The notes under the pieces are model-generated. The model was not told the DNA's origin and did no database searches. It saw nothing but the letters and a program-made list of their open reading frames with translations. The translations under genes and the position numbers were made by a program. This document shows positions 1-10,737 of a DNA stretch of 64,000 bases, piece after piece (position 1 is the stretch's first letter; every line of letters starts with the position of its first letter). This DNA is from Euryodendron excelsum. Taxonomy: Eukaryota; Streptophyta; Magnoliopsida; Ericales; Pentaphylacaceae. The stretch is from NCBI GenBank assembly GCA_033060915.1, contig CM065397.1, positions 21,707,001-21,771,000 on the forward strand, in the 5' to 3' direction.

Positions 1-289
1 TACGTGTCGGGAAGATATCCTAAGATTATCACCCTACCTCGCCCTTTCAGTACCTACATGTCTAATCACCCTTTATTCACTCACTAGAACAATCGGTTAC
101 CATTGTCCACTTAATATCCACTTTAGAACTTTGAAAATGGGGTTTAGTCATCACTTTTCGGATGGATGATGCATGATGCAAGTTTTTGGAAGAAGTTTGA
201 AAATATGGGGGTTTTGAAAGAGTTTGAAATAGAAACTGGGAATTGATTGGAATTTTTGAAAAAGGGATTGGAGTTGACATAAAAGTTAT

Positions 290-355
290 GACCACACCAT
301 TTTAGGTTGCTGACGTATCTCATTTGGCGAGAATCAGGTCATTCGTAGTTCGGGC
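290..355 (-). other. Conserved LTR island (GAACTACG...GATACGT), LARD-1 left copy
   Basis: On the minus strand this reads CGAACTACGAATGACCTGAT, a short gap, then AGATACGTCAGCAACC. The same block occurs at 27712-27770, 55298-55355 and, inverted, 56534-56600, in LTRs whose surrounding sequence is far more diverged. Related blocks are widespread in plant Tat/Ogre-like LTRs. Its function is unknown to me. Confidence 0.7.
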
Positions 356-740
356 AAGAGCCTGATAAAAAATAGGCACATTAGGGCCTTTGGAAAGTTT
401 GAAGACACTTTGGGATCTTTGGAAAAGTTTAAGACACTTGGAGGTTTTTGAAAAAATTTAAGACACTTTGGGGTCCCAAAAGTTTTGACTTGAAATTGGA
501 TGGTGGAGCATTTTGAAAATGTTTTTGGATCAACTTAAGGGAGTTTTGGAAAAATGCTTTGGCATGACTCAAGAGAACTTGAAGGTGTTTGTGAAGTCTT
601 GTTTTGAAAACCTTGGAGGAATGTTTTGATGAATTAGTTTTTGAAAGTGGTTTTTGGAAATGGCTAAGGGTTTGGAATCCTAATATGGACAACCTTAGAG
701 GTTACTCTTGATTTATCACTTTGTCCTTGGAATCCCTAAC

Positions 741-763
741 CATGAGAGGGGGGGGGGGGGGGG
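741..763 (+). repeat. Poly-G homopolymer tract
   Basis: A run of roughly twenty uninterrupted G. The homologous place in the right LTR (near 22981) has only seven G, so the tract is a recent expansion or an assembly artefact. A similar run occurs at 19198-19215. Confidence 0.9.
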
Positions 764-939
764 GTAGGGACACCTTAGGTTTGTGACCTTTTGAAAGCAT
801 TTTTAGAAATGTCTTGAAGATGGAGTGTAAGGACATTTGAAGAGTTTATGGAGTTGGGTTTTGGAAAAATGGGTTATGAGGATAGTTTAAAATTGAGTGA
901 TCATTTAGAAAAGGATTCAAGAGTTGGAACCTTGAAGTG

Positions 940-1230
940 TACTAACCTAGGTTGGGTTGGCCTAGGGTTAGGGGTGACCTAAGTTTAACTAACTTGGGTT
1001 AGGTTAACCTAGGGTGAATGAACTAGGGTCAAGTTAACCTAGGGTTGGTTAACTAGGGTTAAGTTGACCTAGGGTTGGATAACTAGGGTCAAGTTAACTT
1101 AGGGTTAGACAACTAGGGTCAAGTAACCTAGGGTTGGATAACTAGGGTCAAGTTAACCTAGGGTTAGACAATTAGGGTCAAGTTAACCTAGGGTTGGACA
1201 ACTAGGGTCAAGTCAACCTAGGGTTGGATT
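940..1230 (+). repeat. ~30-bp minisatellite in LARD-1 LTR
   Basis: About nine degenerate copies of a 28-32-bp unit built from 'aactagggtcaagttaacct' and 'agggttgga'. The array occurs again at 23190-23429 in the right LTR, where the solo LTR inserted into it, and continues at 28554-28600. Confidence 0.9.
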
Positions 1231-2442
1231 GGAAAATGGTTTTGGAAGTTGGTTTAATGCACTTTTGGAAAGAGTTTTGAAAAACAAAACATGTTATGCA
1301 ATGGACTTTGGTGGACAACCCTTTGGAAGATCATTTTCATGAAAATTTTAACTCTAGCCAAGAGTATGGTTTATATGGTTGGTGATTGGAGACCATTGCA
1401 AGGAAGGTTTCCTCATGGCCATTATAACCTTTATCTTGACAAGAGTGGGGGTTTCAAAAATTAACATAATGAAGGCAATTTTTGAAAAATCATTTTTGAT
1501 GCAAAGATGGAGAGAATTCATTTTTGAAAATTGTCTTTTGAGAAGGATTTTGAAAACTATTTTTCAAGAGAAACATTCCATCAAGAGAGGGTTCATATGG
1601 TCAACAAAAGGGAGACCACTAAAGAGAGGGTTCCATGGGGCCATTCCAACCACTATACTTGAAAGAATGGAAATCTTGAAAATTAGAGAAATGGAAAGCA
1701 ACCTTTATGCAAGTTAAAATGCAATGATGCCAAATTGAGAGTTAGGGGTTAGTAGGGGTTTTTCTAAGCTTCAAGGAGCCAACTCTTGGACCAATTTTTT
1801 GAAGAAATATAAAGTTTGCAAATGACATGGAGTTTTACGAGAAATATAAGCATCATAGAACATGACAACACGCATAAAATGAAGCCAAGCATGCAAACAT
1901 GATCAAAATAGTAATATGTAGAGGGCCATAATCACATACAAGACTTTTAGGCTACACCGCACAAACAAGGGGCTCCTAGGCCATACCATCTTAAAGTAAG
2001 CTAGTGAGAGATCCCCCTACACGGTGGCTCTCACTTGCTTTCCTCTAGGCATGATCTAAGAGCCCTCTTGGCTCAAGCCGCAAGAAAGGGGGTTGAAGAT
2101 GAGAATTAAAATAGAGAATAGCCTAAGTAGGCTAGGAGGGAGAAGAGGAGAGTGGGGGAATACACAAATGTAAAAGGGATACCACCTTTTGCCTTCAACA
2201 CACTTGTAGTCCTCCAAGGATGCTTTGATTGGAGCTTGAATGACTTCAAGAAGGCTTAGAGGGCTGGTAGGGAGTGTTTGATGGTGTATAAGGCTTTATA
2301 TGTGAAGTATATAGGCTTGGGGATGATAGAATCTAAGCTAAGTGTAGGAGGGATGAAGTGTGTATAGAGATTCGCAGTTCTGGAGTGACTTCAGCAGAGC
2401 TTCGCATCATAAATCAGAGTTGGAATATGCAAAGGGGGGTCT

Positions 2443-2452
2443 GGTATTTATA
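2443..2452 (-). promoter_or_regulatory. LTR TATA box, LARD-1 left LTR
   Basis: The minus strand reads TATAAATACC. The same box is at 29821-29830 in the right LTR. It lies about 1.8 kb from the LTR start once Athila is removed. That matches the TATA position in the other giant LTRs here (1.0-1.7 kb), so it most likely marks the U3/R boundary. Confidence 0.7.
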
Positions 2453-2466
2453 GGCATTCTGGAATA

Positions 2467-2647
2467 GGCCTGGCGTATATGCTACATGCGCCTGGCCAAA
2501 ATTTGACCTAGCGTATGTAGGACATGCGCAGGTATTGTTCTATTGCCAAAATGACACGTGGCACCCTGTGTACTGGTTGAATCTTGACTGTTGATCGAAA
2601 GTTGGTCGATCTGATCAAAATTTGCTCGCATGTAGCATACGCTCCAT
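2467..2647 (-). promoter_or_regulatory. GCGCATGT-type palindrome cluster upstream of the TATA box
   Basis: Three imperfect palindromes sit just upstream of the minus-strand TATA box: gcgtatatgctacatgcgc, gcgtatgtaggacatgcgc and gcatgtagcatacgc. They recur at 29847-30020 in the right LTR. Placement suggests promoter elements; no binding factor can be named from sequence. Confidence 0.55.
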
Positions 2648-2835
2648 TACTGGGAAGGTTTGTCCAAAATTTGTCTTGATAATTGAGTCAATCGAGAAAG
2701 TTTCGGGGAAATCGGTCGTATTCAGGATGTTCTCCTAGGGCTTCCGATTAACTTTCATGTTTTTGAAAAGTTTGAAATGTGTTTAGAAGCATGGGATATC
2801 GTCTCGAGAAGTGTGCCAAAAAGGACATGTTTACA

Positions 2836-3270
2836 GAGCGTCTGTGATACGCTCCAAGGGTGTTCGAAAGTGGATGCTTTCGTTTCATATAATCGAGGCC
2901 TTCGAGAAGCGATCCTCTCGATCTGACCGTATCGATGGAAAGTACTCTGGAAATACTTTGGGAATTCCCAGATTTACGCATTTTTCAAGTCGTTTGATGG
3001 TGCGTTTCAATAAGGGAATTGGGAAAAATGTCAGCCTTGACAGAGCGTTTGCGAGACGCTCCAGAGGTTGTCAAAAGTAACTGGGTTTGAGCCATACGAT
3101 GAAGGGCTTGGGGAAGCGATCTATCCAATCAAGCCATATTGAAGAAAAGATCTATGAACAAGCTTTCAAGAATTTCCTGATTTACGTGTTTCTCAAGTCA
3201 GTTAACGGTGCGTTATAACCAGGGAATGGGGAGAAAAGACAATTTAGGCGGAGCGTCTGCGAGACGCTCC
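2836..3270 (-). repeat. Three GAGCGTCT/AGACGCTC hairpins in ~210-bp tandem repeats
   Basis: Near-perfect inverted repeats occur at 2836-2855, 3043-3062 and 3250-3270. The last has 9-bp arms GGAGCGTCT and AGACGCTCC around a 3-nt loop. They mark about 2.5 diverged copies of a ~210-bp tandem repeat in U3. The right LTR keeps them at 30213-30233, 30421-30440 and 30629-30650 with partial decay. Confidence 0.75.
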
Positions 3271-3744
3271 AAGAAAATTTTATCGAGTCCTATGAGTTTA
3301 GTGTTGTAGGGTCCTCCTCGGGTTAAACAAGGGTATATGGTGAAACCCTTTGCTCGAAATCCCAAGGCCGGTGCTGTTTCACGGCATATTTGGATTTCTA
3401 AGGGCAAAACGGTCATTTCGACTGGGATTGGCTGGAAATGGTCAGGAATGGTTTGGTGTGTTGTGTTAAGCGTGTAGGGTTGTTTAGAGATGGTTTTGGG
3501 AGAGTCTTTTACCGTTCAGCAGGGTTTGTGCAGTGTTGAGGTGTTCAGGGGCAAAACGGTCATTTTGGCTAGAGTGGGCCAGAGTAGGACCGAATTTGGA
3601 CCAAATGGCATGCAGGGGACACCTAATGGTTTAACAAAATTTTGGAAGGATGGACTTATCATTTTGAGGGATTTGAACTTTCCCAAAACGTACCTAGAGG
3701 CCCAAGGGGCAGGTTTGGTCATTTTTTACCGAGTCGGGCTAGTA

Positions 3745-3960
3745 GGTGCCGGTGTTGACCTAGGTGTTGGTTCCCAAGACCACCCGATCTCAGAAAACTA
3801 CATGTGCGGTGTTGGTCTCTAAGAACGCTTGGTCTTAGAGAACTACCTGTAGGGGTGGTGTTGGTTCCTGAGAACGCTTGATCCCATAAAGCTACCTAAA
3901 TTGGTGGTGTTGGTCTCTGAGAATGCCCGGTCTTAGAAAACTACCAAATGACGGACATTC
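3745..3960 (-). repeat. ~60-bp tandem repeats near the LARD-1 LTR start
   Basis: Repeated blocks of 'gtgttggttcctgagaacgc' followed by 'tagaaagctacct' occur about four times. Further diverged copies follow the Athila insertion at 13405-13510. The right LTR has the same array at 31135-31330 and 31385-31490. Confidence 0.75.
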
Positions 3961-3972
3961 TAAGTTGGCGAA

Positions 3973-5225
3973 TGATGAGAATGCAAATATCATATTTTTA
4001 TCTCATAATTTTTATCTTTTATACTTATTTGGTACCTAAAGGCACTCATTATTCTTATATTTTGACTTAGGGTGCTATGGAATGCCCAAAAAGAGGATCC
4101 TAGCTGAAAATGGACGAATTCGAGTAAAAATACACACAGCGTTCGAAGAGGCGTTCGAACGGTTCAAATAGGCGTTCGAACGGTTCAAATAGGCATTCGA
4201 ACGGTAGTAGATGCATTTGAACGCTACGTCAAATAGATACACGTTAAGACCAGGTTCGAAATGCGTTCGACGCACCGTTCGAACGGTAGTCGGATTCGTT
4301 CGAACGGTGGCAAGGGCATTCAAACGGTCTTGCGCAGCTACAGATTTTCAAAAGTCTATAAAAGCTGGGACTGTTTTGTTTCTAGGGTTGTTGATGTTTT
4401 TTGTATTATAAAAGGTTATTATTTGAGTTGTTTTCATGGCCTTGCGTGGCTAAACTTTGAATCTTGGTTGAAGGAGATAGAAACCTCGGAATTAAAAATA
4501 AATTGTGAGATCTAATTTGTTTTCATTATTTGATTTATACTTTGAGTATCGAATGTTGTTTTATGCCTATTTTCATGGTTGTCTTGTTTAATCGCTACGA
4601 AGCTTACTAGTTTATTAATCATTGCAATCTACTGCTGAGTTGGATATCAAATCCGTAATTGTTTAATTCCTCTGATTTGTGAAGCAACTGAGATTTAATG
4701 ATTTACTGTGTTGGGAATTATTATATCTTAGAAAGGGCATTCGACTAAATTAAATGCAACCGCTTGTGCTTGTGTTGTTTAGTTTCATCGATCTCTCTAA
4801 TTCTTAAGGTTGCTGCTAGATTAAACCTTGTGTACTTTTCCTGGGTTGTTTAATAGTTAGGGTTGATTAGATCGCTTGTTTTTTATTAACTACAACTAAG
4901 GAGTGATAGGAAAATAATTTCGACGGTGAATATTCAATGTGTGAATTGATATGCTTGCATCGATGATCAATTATAAATTCCAGTGGTGGATGTTGACCTA
5001 AACCAAGGTTTGTTCTTTTGATTGATTTCAATACTTTAATCTAAATTGTTTCGTAGCTGTGATTATTAAGATAGTTTTCATTGAATCCAAAACCCCCCCA
5101 ATCCTTGTTCACATAGGATAAAACTAGGCTAAATACTCTTCGTGGGAACGATCCTTACTTGCACTACTATATATTTGTTTTTCGGGTATCAGTTTTATTT
5201 TTGGGTGCCCGCAACAGCACGCCCA
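3973..5225 (+). repeat. Athila 5' LTR
   Basis: It starts TGATGAGAATGC and ends ...CGCCCA, and matches 12159-13366 at roughly 94% by eye. It carries a TATAAAAGCTGGG promoter near 4358. It is longer than the 3' LTR mainly because it has extra copies of a TTCGAACG-containing repeat. Confidence 0.9.
4138..4330 (+). promoter_or_regulatory. TTCGAACG palindrome array upstream of Athila TATA box
   Basis: About eight copies of gttcgaacgg or decayed variants lie 30-220 bp upstream of TATAAAAG at 4358. The 3' LTR array (12325-12475) has lost at least one unit. A decayed relative sits in the Athila-like LTR at 50459-50550. TTCGAA is self-complementary. Confidence 0.65.
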
Positions 5226-5230
5226 AATTT

Positions 5231-5248
5231 TGGTGTCTTTGCCAGGGA
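5231..5248 (+). other. Athila primer-binding site (tRNA-Asp type)
   Basis: TGGTGTCTTTGCCAGGGA begins 5 bp after the LTR end. It resembles the tRNA-Asp-complementary primer site typical of Athila elements, with several substitutions. Confidence 0.75.
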
Positions 5249-5378
5249 GTGATTTTAGTTAATTTTTGTGCTTCCTGTGGTCTATATTTGATTCGAAAAA
5301 AAAAAGATATTTCAATTAATTTTATTACTCTAGATTTTGTTTCTGAATTGTTTTCAGGGTTGGTTAGAGTTTTCTTGA

Positions 5379-6984
5379 GTGTTTATGAGCATAACTCGAT
5401 CTTTTAATCAAGGTGATTTGCAGTGCGATCCAGAAATAGAGAGAACTTTACAAAGGTCAAGAAGGGAAGTTTGGAGAAATTTTGTAAACAACGATCCAGC
5501 TCTTGATTCCCTATTTGCTAGCGATTCTGATTCAGAAGAGGAGGAAGTCATGGCTGGAAATCAAACCTTGAAAGAACTTGTTGCACCTGATCTGAACCAA
5601 CAACCCTTAGGCATAACATTCCCTACTTTAGATGTTCCTACTAACTTTGAATTAAAATCTGGATTAATACATCTCTTGCCCACTTTTCATGGTCTTGCAG
5701 GTGAAGATCCCCATAAATATCTAAAGGAGTTTCATGTAGTATGCACAAGTATGAAATCCACGGGAGTGACTGAAGAGCAAATTAAATTAAGAGCTTTCCC
5801 GTCTTCTTTGAAGGATTCGGCAAAGGATTGGCTCTATTATCTACCCTCCGGAAGTATTACCACATGGAACGAGATGAAAAGATTATTTTTGGAGAAATAT
5901 TTTTCAGCTTCAAGGGCGGCCAACATTCGAAAAGAAATTTGTGGTGTGAGACAGCACAATGGAGAGTCCCTACATGAATACTGGGGGCGTTTCAAGAAAT
6001 TATGTGCAACCTGTCCCCATCTTCAAATTAGTGAGCAACTTCTTATTCAATATTTTTATGAGGGCCTTTTGCCCAGTGATAGGAGTATGATTAATGCTGC
6101 TAGTGGAGGAGCTTTGGTGGATAAAACTCCCGAGGCCGCGAGAAATCTGATTGCAAATATGGCAGTCAATTCTCAACAATTTGGCACTAGACTTGACCAT
6201 TCATCAAAGCATGTCAATGAGGTAAACATTTCCTCCATTGAACAACAAATTGCAAATCTAACTTCTCTTGTTCGTCAAATGGCTGTAGGTAATATGCAAA
6301 CAACGAAGGTTTATGGAATATGTTCAGTAGCAAGGCATCCAACCGATATGTGTCCAACTCTTCAAGAGGAGCACATGGAGCAAGTGAATGCAACAGGTGA
6401 TTTTCCTGGACAACCGCAAAGAAAGTAAGATCCATATTTTGAACACGTATAACGTGGGATGGAGGGATCACCCCAATCTTAGCTATGGGAACCCACAAGT
6501 AAATTAGCCCGTGATTCAAAATCGTCCAAGCTACCAGCAATATAAGCAACCACACCCCCCTAGACAATAACCGGGCCAAACTTCTAATTCAGGTATGTCT
6601 TTAGAAGATATTGTTAAGTCCCTTACCACTAATACTTTGCAATTTCAGCATGAGACAAAACAATTTCAACAAGAGGTGAGGGCCAGTATTCAAAGTCTAG
6701 ACAATCAGATGAGCCAGATGGCAACCGCAGTCAGTCGGCTAGAAGCCCAAAGTTCAGGAAAATTACTATCTCAGATGGTAGTAAATTCAAGAGAAAATGC
6801 AAGTGCAATCGTCTTGAGAAGTGGTAAAGAGATTGAGATTCCAGTAAAGGCAGCCCCTACACCGTCGAACCAAAAAAAGGAGAAAAATATCATAGCAGAT
6901 GGGAACGTTCCCAATGACAATGGCATACTTAAGTGTAAGTTCCCGCCTCTTTTTGATTATAAACCTGTACCTCCTTTTCCTTAG
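5379..6984 (+). pseudogene. gag: Athila gag (capsid polyprotein), frameshifted
   Basis: The first open part runs 5379-6428 (349 codons). It holds a retrotransposon gag domain at about residues 110-240, including the motifs FHGLAGEDPHKYLKEF, TTWNEMKRLFLEKYF and LHEYWGRFKKLC, as in plant Athila-type elements. A zinc-knuckle-like CSVARHPTDMC follows near residue 315, but the expected first cysteine is tyrosine. The frame breaks near 6425. The C-terminal part resumes in another frame with in-frame stops at about 6510 and 6567, then is open from 6595 (MSLEDIVKSL) to 6984. It would form the virus-like particle; this copy encodes only fragments. The 5379 start is the first ATG of the gag frame, about 150 bp beyond the LTR end. 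Confidence 0.88.
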
Positions 6985-7027
6985 GCTTTAGCAGAATCTA
7001 GAAAAGATAAGCAAACTAAAGATTTAT

Positions 7028-7882
7028 ATGAGACTTTTTTGTAGATGCGAGGTAAATATTCCACTTTTAGATGCTATTAAACAAATACCTCGTTATGCCA
7101 AATTCCTTAAAGAATTGTGTACAATTAAGAGGAAACAAAAACTTAAAGGATGTGAGAAAGTGAGAGTAGGGGATAATGTTTATGTAGTTATTCAAAGAAA
7201 ACTCCCTACGAAGTGCAAGGATCCAGGTATGTTTACTATCCCTTGTACGATAGGTAACATTAGATTTGAGAAGGCCATGATTGATTTAGGAGCTTCTATT
7301 AATGTCATGCCATATTCTATATATACTTCTTTGAAACTTGGACCTTTGAATAAAACTGGTGTAGTGATTCAATTGGATGATAGATCTAATGTTTATCCTA
7401 AGGGTATAATTGAAGATGTTCTTGTACAAGTTAACGATTTAGTTTTTCCTACTGATTTTTATATGCTTGATATGGAAAATGGAGACCAAAATGCCCCTAT
7501 TTTGTTAGGAAGACTATTTTTAAAGAGATCTAAGACCAAGATGGATGTCTATAGTGGCACACTTACCATGGAATTTGATGGTGAAATTGTTAAGTTTAAT
7601 ATTTATGATGCCATGAAATACACTTGTGATGATAATCCTGTTTATTCTATTGATATGATTGATTTTTTAGCACAGGAAGTTTTTGAACTTGATGGACAAG
7701 ATGTATTGGAAGTTGCCATTAGTAAGCATCTTGAGGAAGAAAATGGAGAGTTAGCCTTGAGTACTAATCTGCAAGAAACTGTTGTAGCACTGAATGATTT
7801 TCCGAAGTTACAACAGTTAGGTAACATGCCTTATGTTGCATTACCAGTTTCTAACGAGAGGCCTTTACCCTTTGTTTTGTAG
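7028..7882 (+). pseudogene. pro: Athila aspartic protease region
   Basis: An open frame of 284 codons carries the retropepsin-like motif MIDLGASINVMP at about residues 85-96 and the ILLGRLFLK strand near residue 160. The catalytic triplet is DLG, not DSG or DTG, which is usual for the Athila lineage. It would mature the gag-pol polyprotein. The frame ends at a TAG (7880-7882) but continues open in the same frame as the RT N-terminus from 7883, so the TAG is a point mutation inside one former polyprotein. It is also separated from gag by a frame change near 6985-7028. Confidence 0.85.
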
Positions 7883-9392
7883 GCCCCTATTCTAGATTTG
7901 AAGCCTCTTCCCAGTCACCTCAAGTACGTGTTCCTTGGAGACGGAGGAACATTACCAGTGATCATCTCCAATAAACTTTGTGAGTTACAAGAAGAAAAAC
8001 TTGTGCTGGTCCTAAAGGAGCATAAGACAGCTATTGGTTGGACAATTGCGGATATTAAAGGAATTAGCCCATCTACATGCATGGATCGTATTTTACTTGA
8101 AGAGGGAGCAAAACCTTCTCGTCAACCACGAAGAAGATTGAACCCACCCATGATGGAAGTAGTAAAGAAGGAGATCCTTAAACTTCTTGAGTTGGAATGA
8201 TTTACCCTATTTCGGATAGCAATTGGGTTAGCCCAGTTCAAGTGGTTCCTAAAAAGACTAGAATAACTGCCGTGAAAAATCAAAATGATGAGTTAGTTCC
8301 TACCCGTGTGCAGAATGGGTGGAAGGTTTTTATAGATTATAGAAAATTAAATGCTATAACTCGTAAGGACCACTTCCCTTTACCTTTTATTGATCAAATG
8401 CTTGAAAGGTTAGCTGGTCATTCTTACTATTGTTTCCTTGATGGTTTTTCTGGTTATTTTCAGATTGCAATTGCACCAGAGGATCAAGAAAAGACAACTT
8501 TTACATGCCCATTCAGGACTTTTGCATACCGTTGCATACCCTTCGGTCTTTGCAATGCCCCCGCCATTTTCCAAAGGTGTATGGTTAGCATATTTTCAAA
8601 TTACCCATATTGTTTGCATAACCTTACACTTGTTCTTCAAAGATGCATGGAAACTAACATTGTGTTAAACTCTGAAAAATGTCATTTTATGGTTGAACAA
8701 TGTATAGTGTTAGGTCATGTTGTTTTATCTAGGGGAATTGAGGTTGACAAAGCTAAAGTTGACATTATTCAATCTTTATCTTATCCCACTAGTGTGTGCG
8801 GGAAGTTCATTCTTTTCTTGGACATGCAGGTTTTTACCAAAGATTCATCAAGGACTTCTCCAAAATAGCATCACCTTTATGCACGTTACTACAACAGGAC
8901 GTGGATTTTGAGTTCAATGAAGTATGTAAAAAGGTGTTTGATAAACTAAAGGAACTGTTGACTTCTACCCCAGTTATCCAGCCTCCTGACTGGAGCGTTC
9001 CTTTCGAGATAATGTGTGACGCAAGTGATTATGCAGTCGGTGCTCTCTTGGGTCAAAAAATTGGAAAAGCGTCTCATGCCATTTATTATGCTTCCAGAAC
9101 TTTGAATGATGCTCATAGAAATTATACTACTATTGAAAAAACACTTTTAGCTGTTGTTTTTGCTTTAGAAAAGTTTCGATCTTATTTACTTGGCACTAAA
9201 GTCACTGTTTACTCTGATCATGTAGCTCTTCGTTATTTGATGACAAAGAAAGAGGCAAAACCAAGATTAATTAGATGGATACTTCTCTTGAGTGAGTTTG
9301 ATTTGGAGATCAAAGACAAAAGAGAGATAGAAAATTGTGTCGCCGTTCATTTAAGTCGTTTAGAGCATGTCGAGGATGAACTTCATTTATAG
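7883..9392 (+). pseudogene. pol: Athila reverse transcriptase and RNase H, lacking YxDD
   Basis: Three frames cover one RT-RNase H domain. 7898-8200 gives the N-terminal GWTIADIKGISPS segment. 8197-8868 holds the palm with FIDYRKLNAITRKDHFPLPF and FLDGFSGYFQIAIAPEDQEKTTF. 8796-9392 holds the connection domain and RNase H ([14 protein letters not shown], then [13 protein letters not shown]). Frameshifts lie near 8195 and 8790. Between FQRCMVSIFS (about 8575-8600) and LTLVLQRC (about 8620-8645) the ~20-residue stretch that carries the second catalytic motif (YxDD/FxDD) is missing or scrambled, which abolishes polymerase activity. The family and order are clear; the defect is read directly from the sequence. 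Confidence 0.88.
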
Positions 9393-9413
9393 GAAACATT
9401 CCCTGACAAGCAA

Positions 9414-10737
9414 TTGTTCTCCACAAGTGTGGCATTACCTTGGAATGCAAATATTGTAAATTATTTGGTTACTAACATACTACCTACTAGTTTGTCTAAG
9501 GCTCAAAGACATAAGATCAAGAGTGATGCCAAATACTATGTGTGGGATGATCCATACTTATGGAAGCATTGTGTGGATCAAGTAATCAGAAGGTGCGTGC
9601 CTGAAGATGAAATCATGTCTATTTTAGCCTTTTGTCATTCTTATGCTTGTGGAGGTCATTTTGGAGCCAAGAGAACAACGAGAAAAGTGCTAGAATGTGG
9701 TTTATATTGGCCATCTCTATTTCAAGATTCATATTCTTATTGTAAGTCATGCGATCCTTGTCAAAAGACAGGTAATATATCCCACAGGAATAAGATGCCA
9801 CAAAATCCTATACTATTTTGTGAAATTTTTTTATGTTTGGGGCATTGATTTCATGGGACCGTTTCCTGTATCTTTCAGTTATGTTTATATCTTGCTTGCT
9901 GTTGATTATGTCTCGAAATGGGTGGAAGCTAAAGCCACGAGGACTGATGATTCTAAAGTTGTTGCAGATTTTATCAAATCTAACATATTCTCCAGGTTTG
10001 GAATTCCAAGAGCTCTAATAAGTGATCGAGGTACTCACTTTTGCAATCGAACAGTGGCGACTTTGTTGAGAAAGTACCATGTAATGCACAAGGTGTCAAC
10101 TTCATATCATCCGCAAACTAGTGGACAAGCGGAAGTGTCAAATCGAGAGATTAAGTCCATCATTGAAAAGACGGTCAATCCAAGTAGAAAAGATTGGAGT
10201 TTGCAATTGGATGATGCTTTATGGGCGTACAGGACTCCATATAAAACGCCTATTGGTATGTCACCTTATCGATTGGTATTTGGAAAACCGTGCCACCTTC
10301 CAATTGAGCTAGAACACAAAGCTTATTGGGCTATCAAGAGTTTTAACATGAAGATGGATGAAAGTGGAGAACATAGGAAATTGCAATTACAAGAGTTAGA
10401 GGAAATTCGCAATGATGCCTATGAGAGTGCAAGGGTTTACAAGGAAATGACGAAGGCTTTCATGACAAGATGATTTCTAGAAAGAAGTTTAAAGTTTGGT
10501 CAAAAAGTTCTTCTATACCAGTCCCGGCTTCGTTTGTTTCCGGGTAAGTTGTGTTCTCGTTGGATTGGACATTTTCTTGTTACTAATGTTTTTCCTCATA
10601 GTGCAGTTGAAATTCAAAGCTTAGCCACTTTCAAAGTATTCAAGGTGAATGGTCATCGACTTAAGCAATTCCATGAAGGTTTCCAAGTCAAGAATGTGGA
10701 GAAATTGGACCTTGAGGATTCGATCTACAGGGATTGA
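9414..10737 (+). pseudogene. int: Athila integrase, frameshifted
   Basis: The N-terminal zinc domain is in 9414-9848: a histidine pair in FCHSYACGGHFG and the cysteines of [10 protein letters not shown] frameshift near 9830 moves the catalytic core to the frame open at 9697-10473. The core retains the DDE residues: D in GIDFMGPF, D in ISDRGTHF, and E in [13 protein letters not shown] second frame change near 10471 precedes the C-terminal segment (10534-10737, [15 protein letters not shown] to [13 protein letters not shown]). It would insert the element's cDNA into host DNA. The core residues are intact, but two frame breaks prevent a full product. Confidence 0.88.

Noticed and set aside
741..763. 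G-quadruplex candidate from the poly-G run
   Set aside because: The other LTR has only seven G here, so the run may be slippage or a sequencing artefact. The same holds for 19198-19215.
943..1225. Telomere-like repeats (ccctaggtt, gttaggg)
   Set aside because: The unit is ~30 bp and only partly similar to TTTAGGG; it is a minisatellite of the LARD LTR.
1379..1717. 112-codon ORF in the LARD-1 LTR
   Set aside because: No recognisable domain, and the homologous right-LTR sequence (about 28750-29090) does not keep it open.
6214..6579. 121-codon minus-strand ORF opposite gag
   Set aside because: Shadow of the gag region on the other strand.
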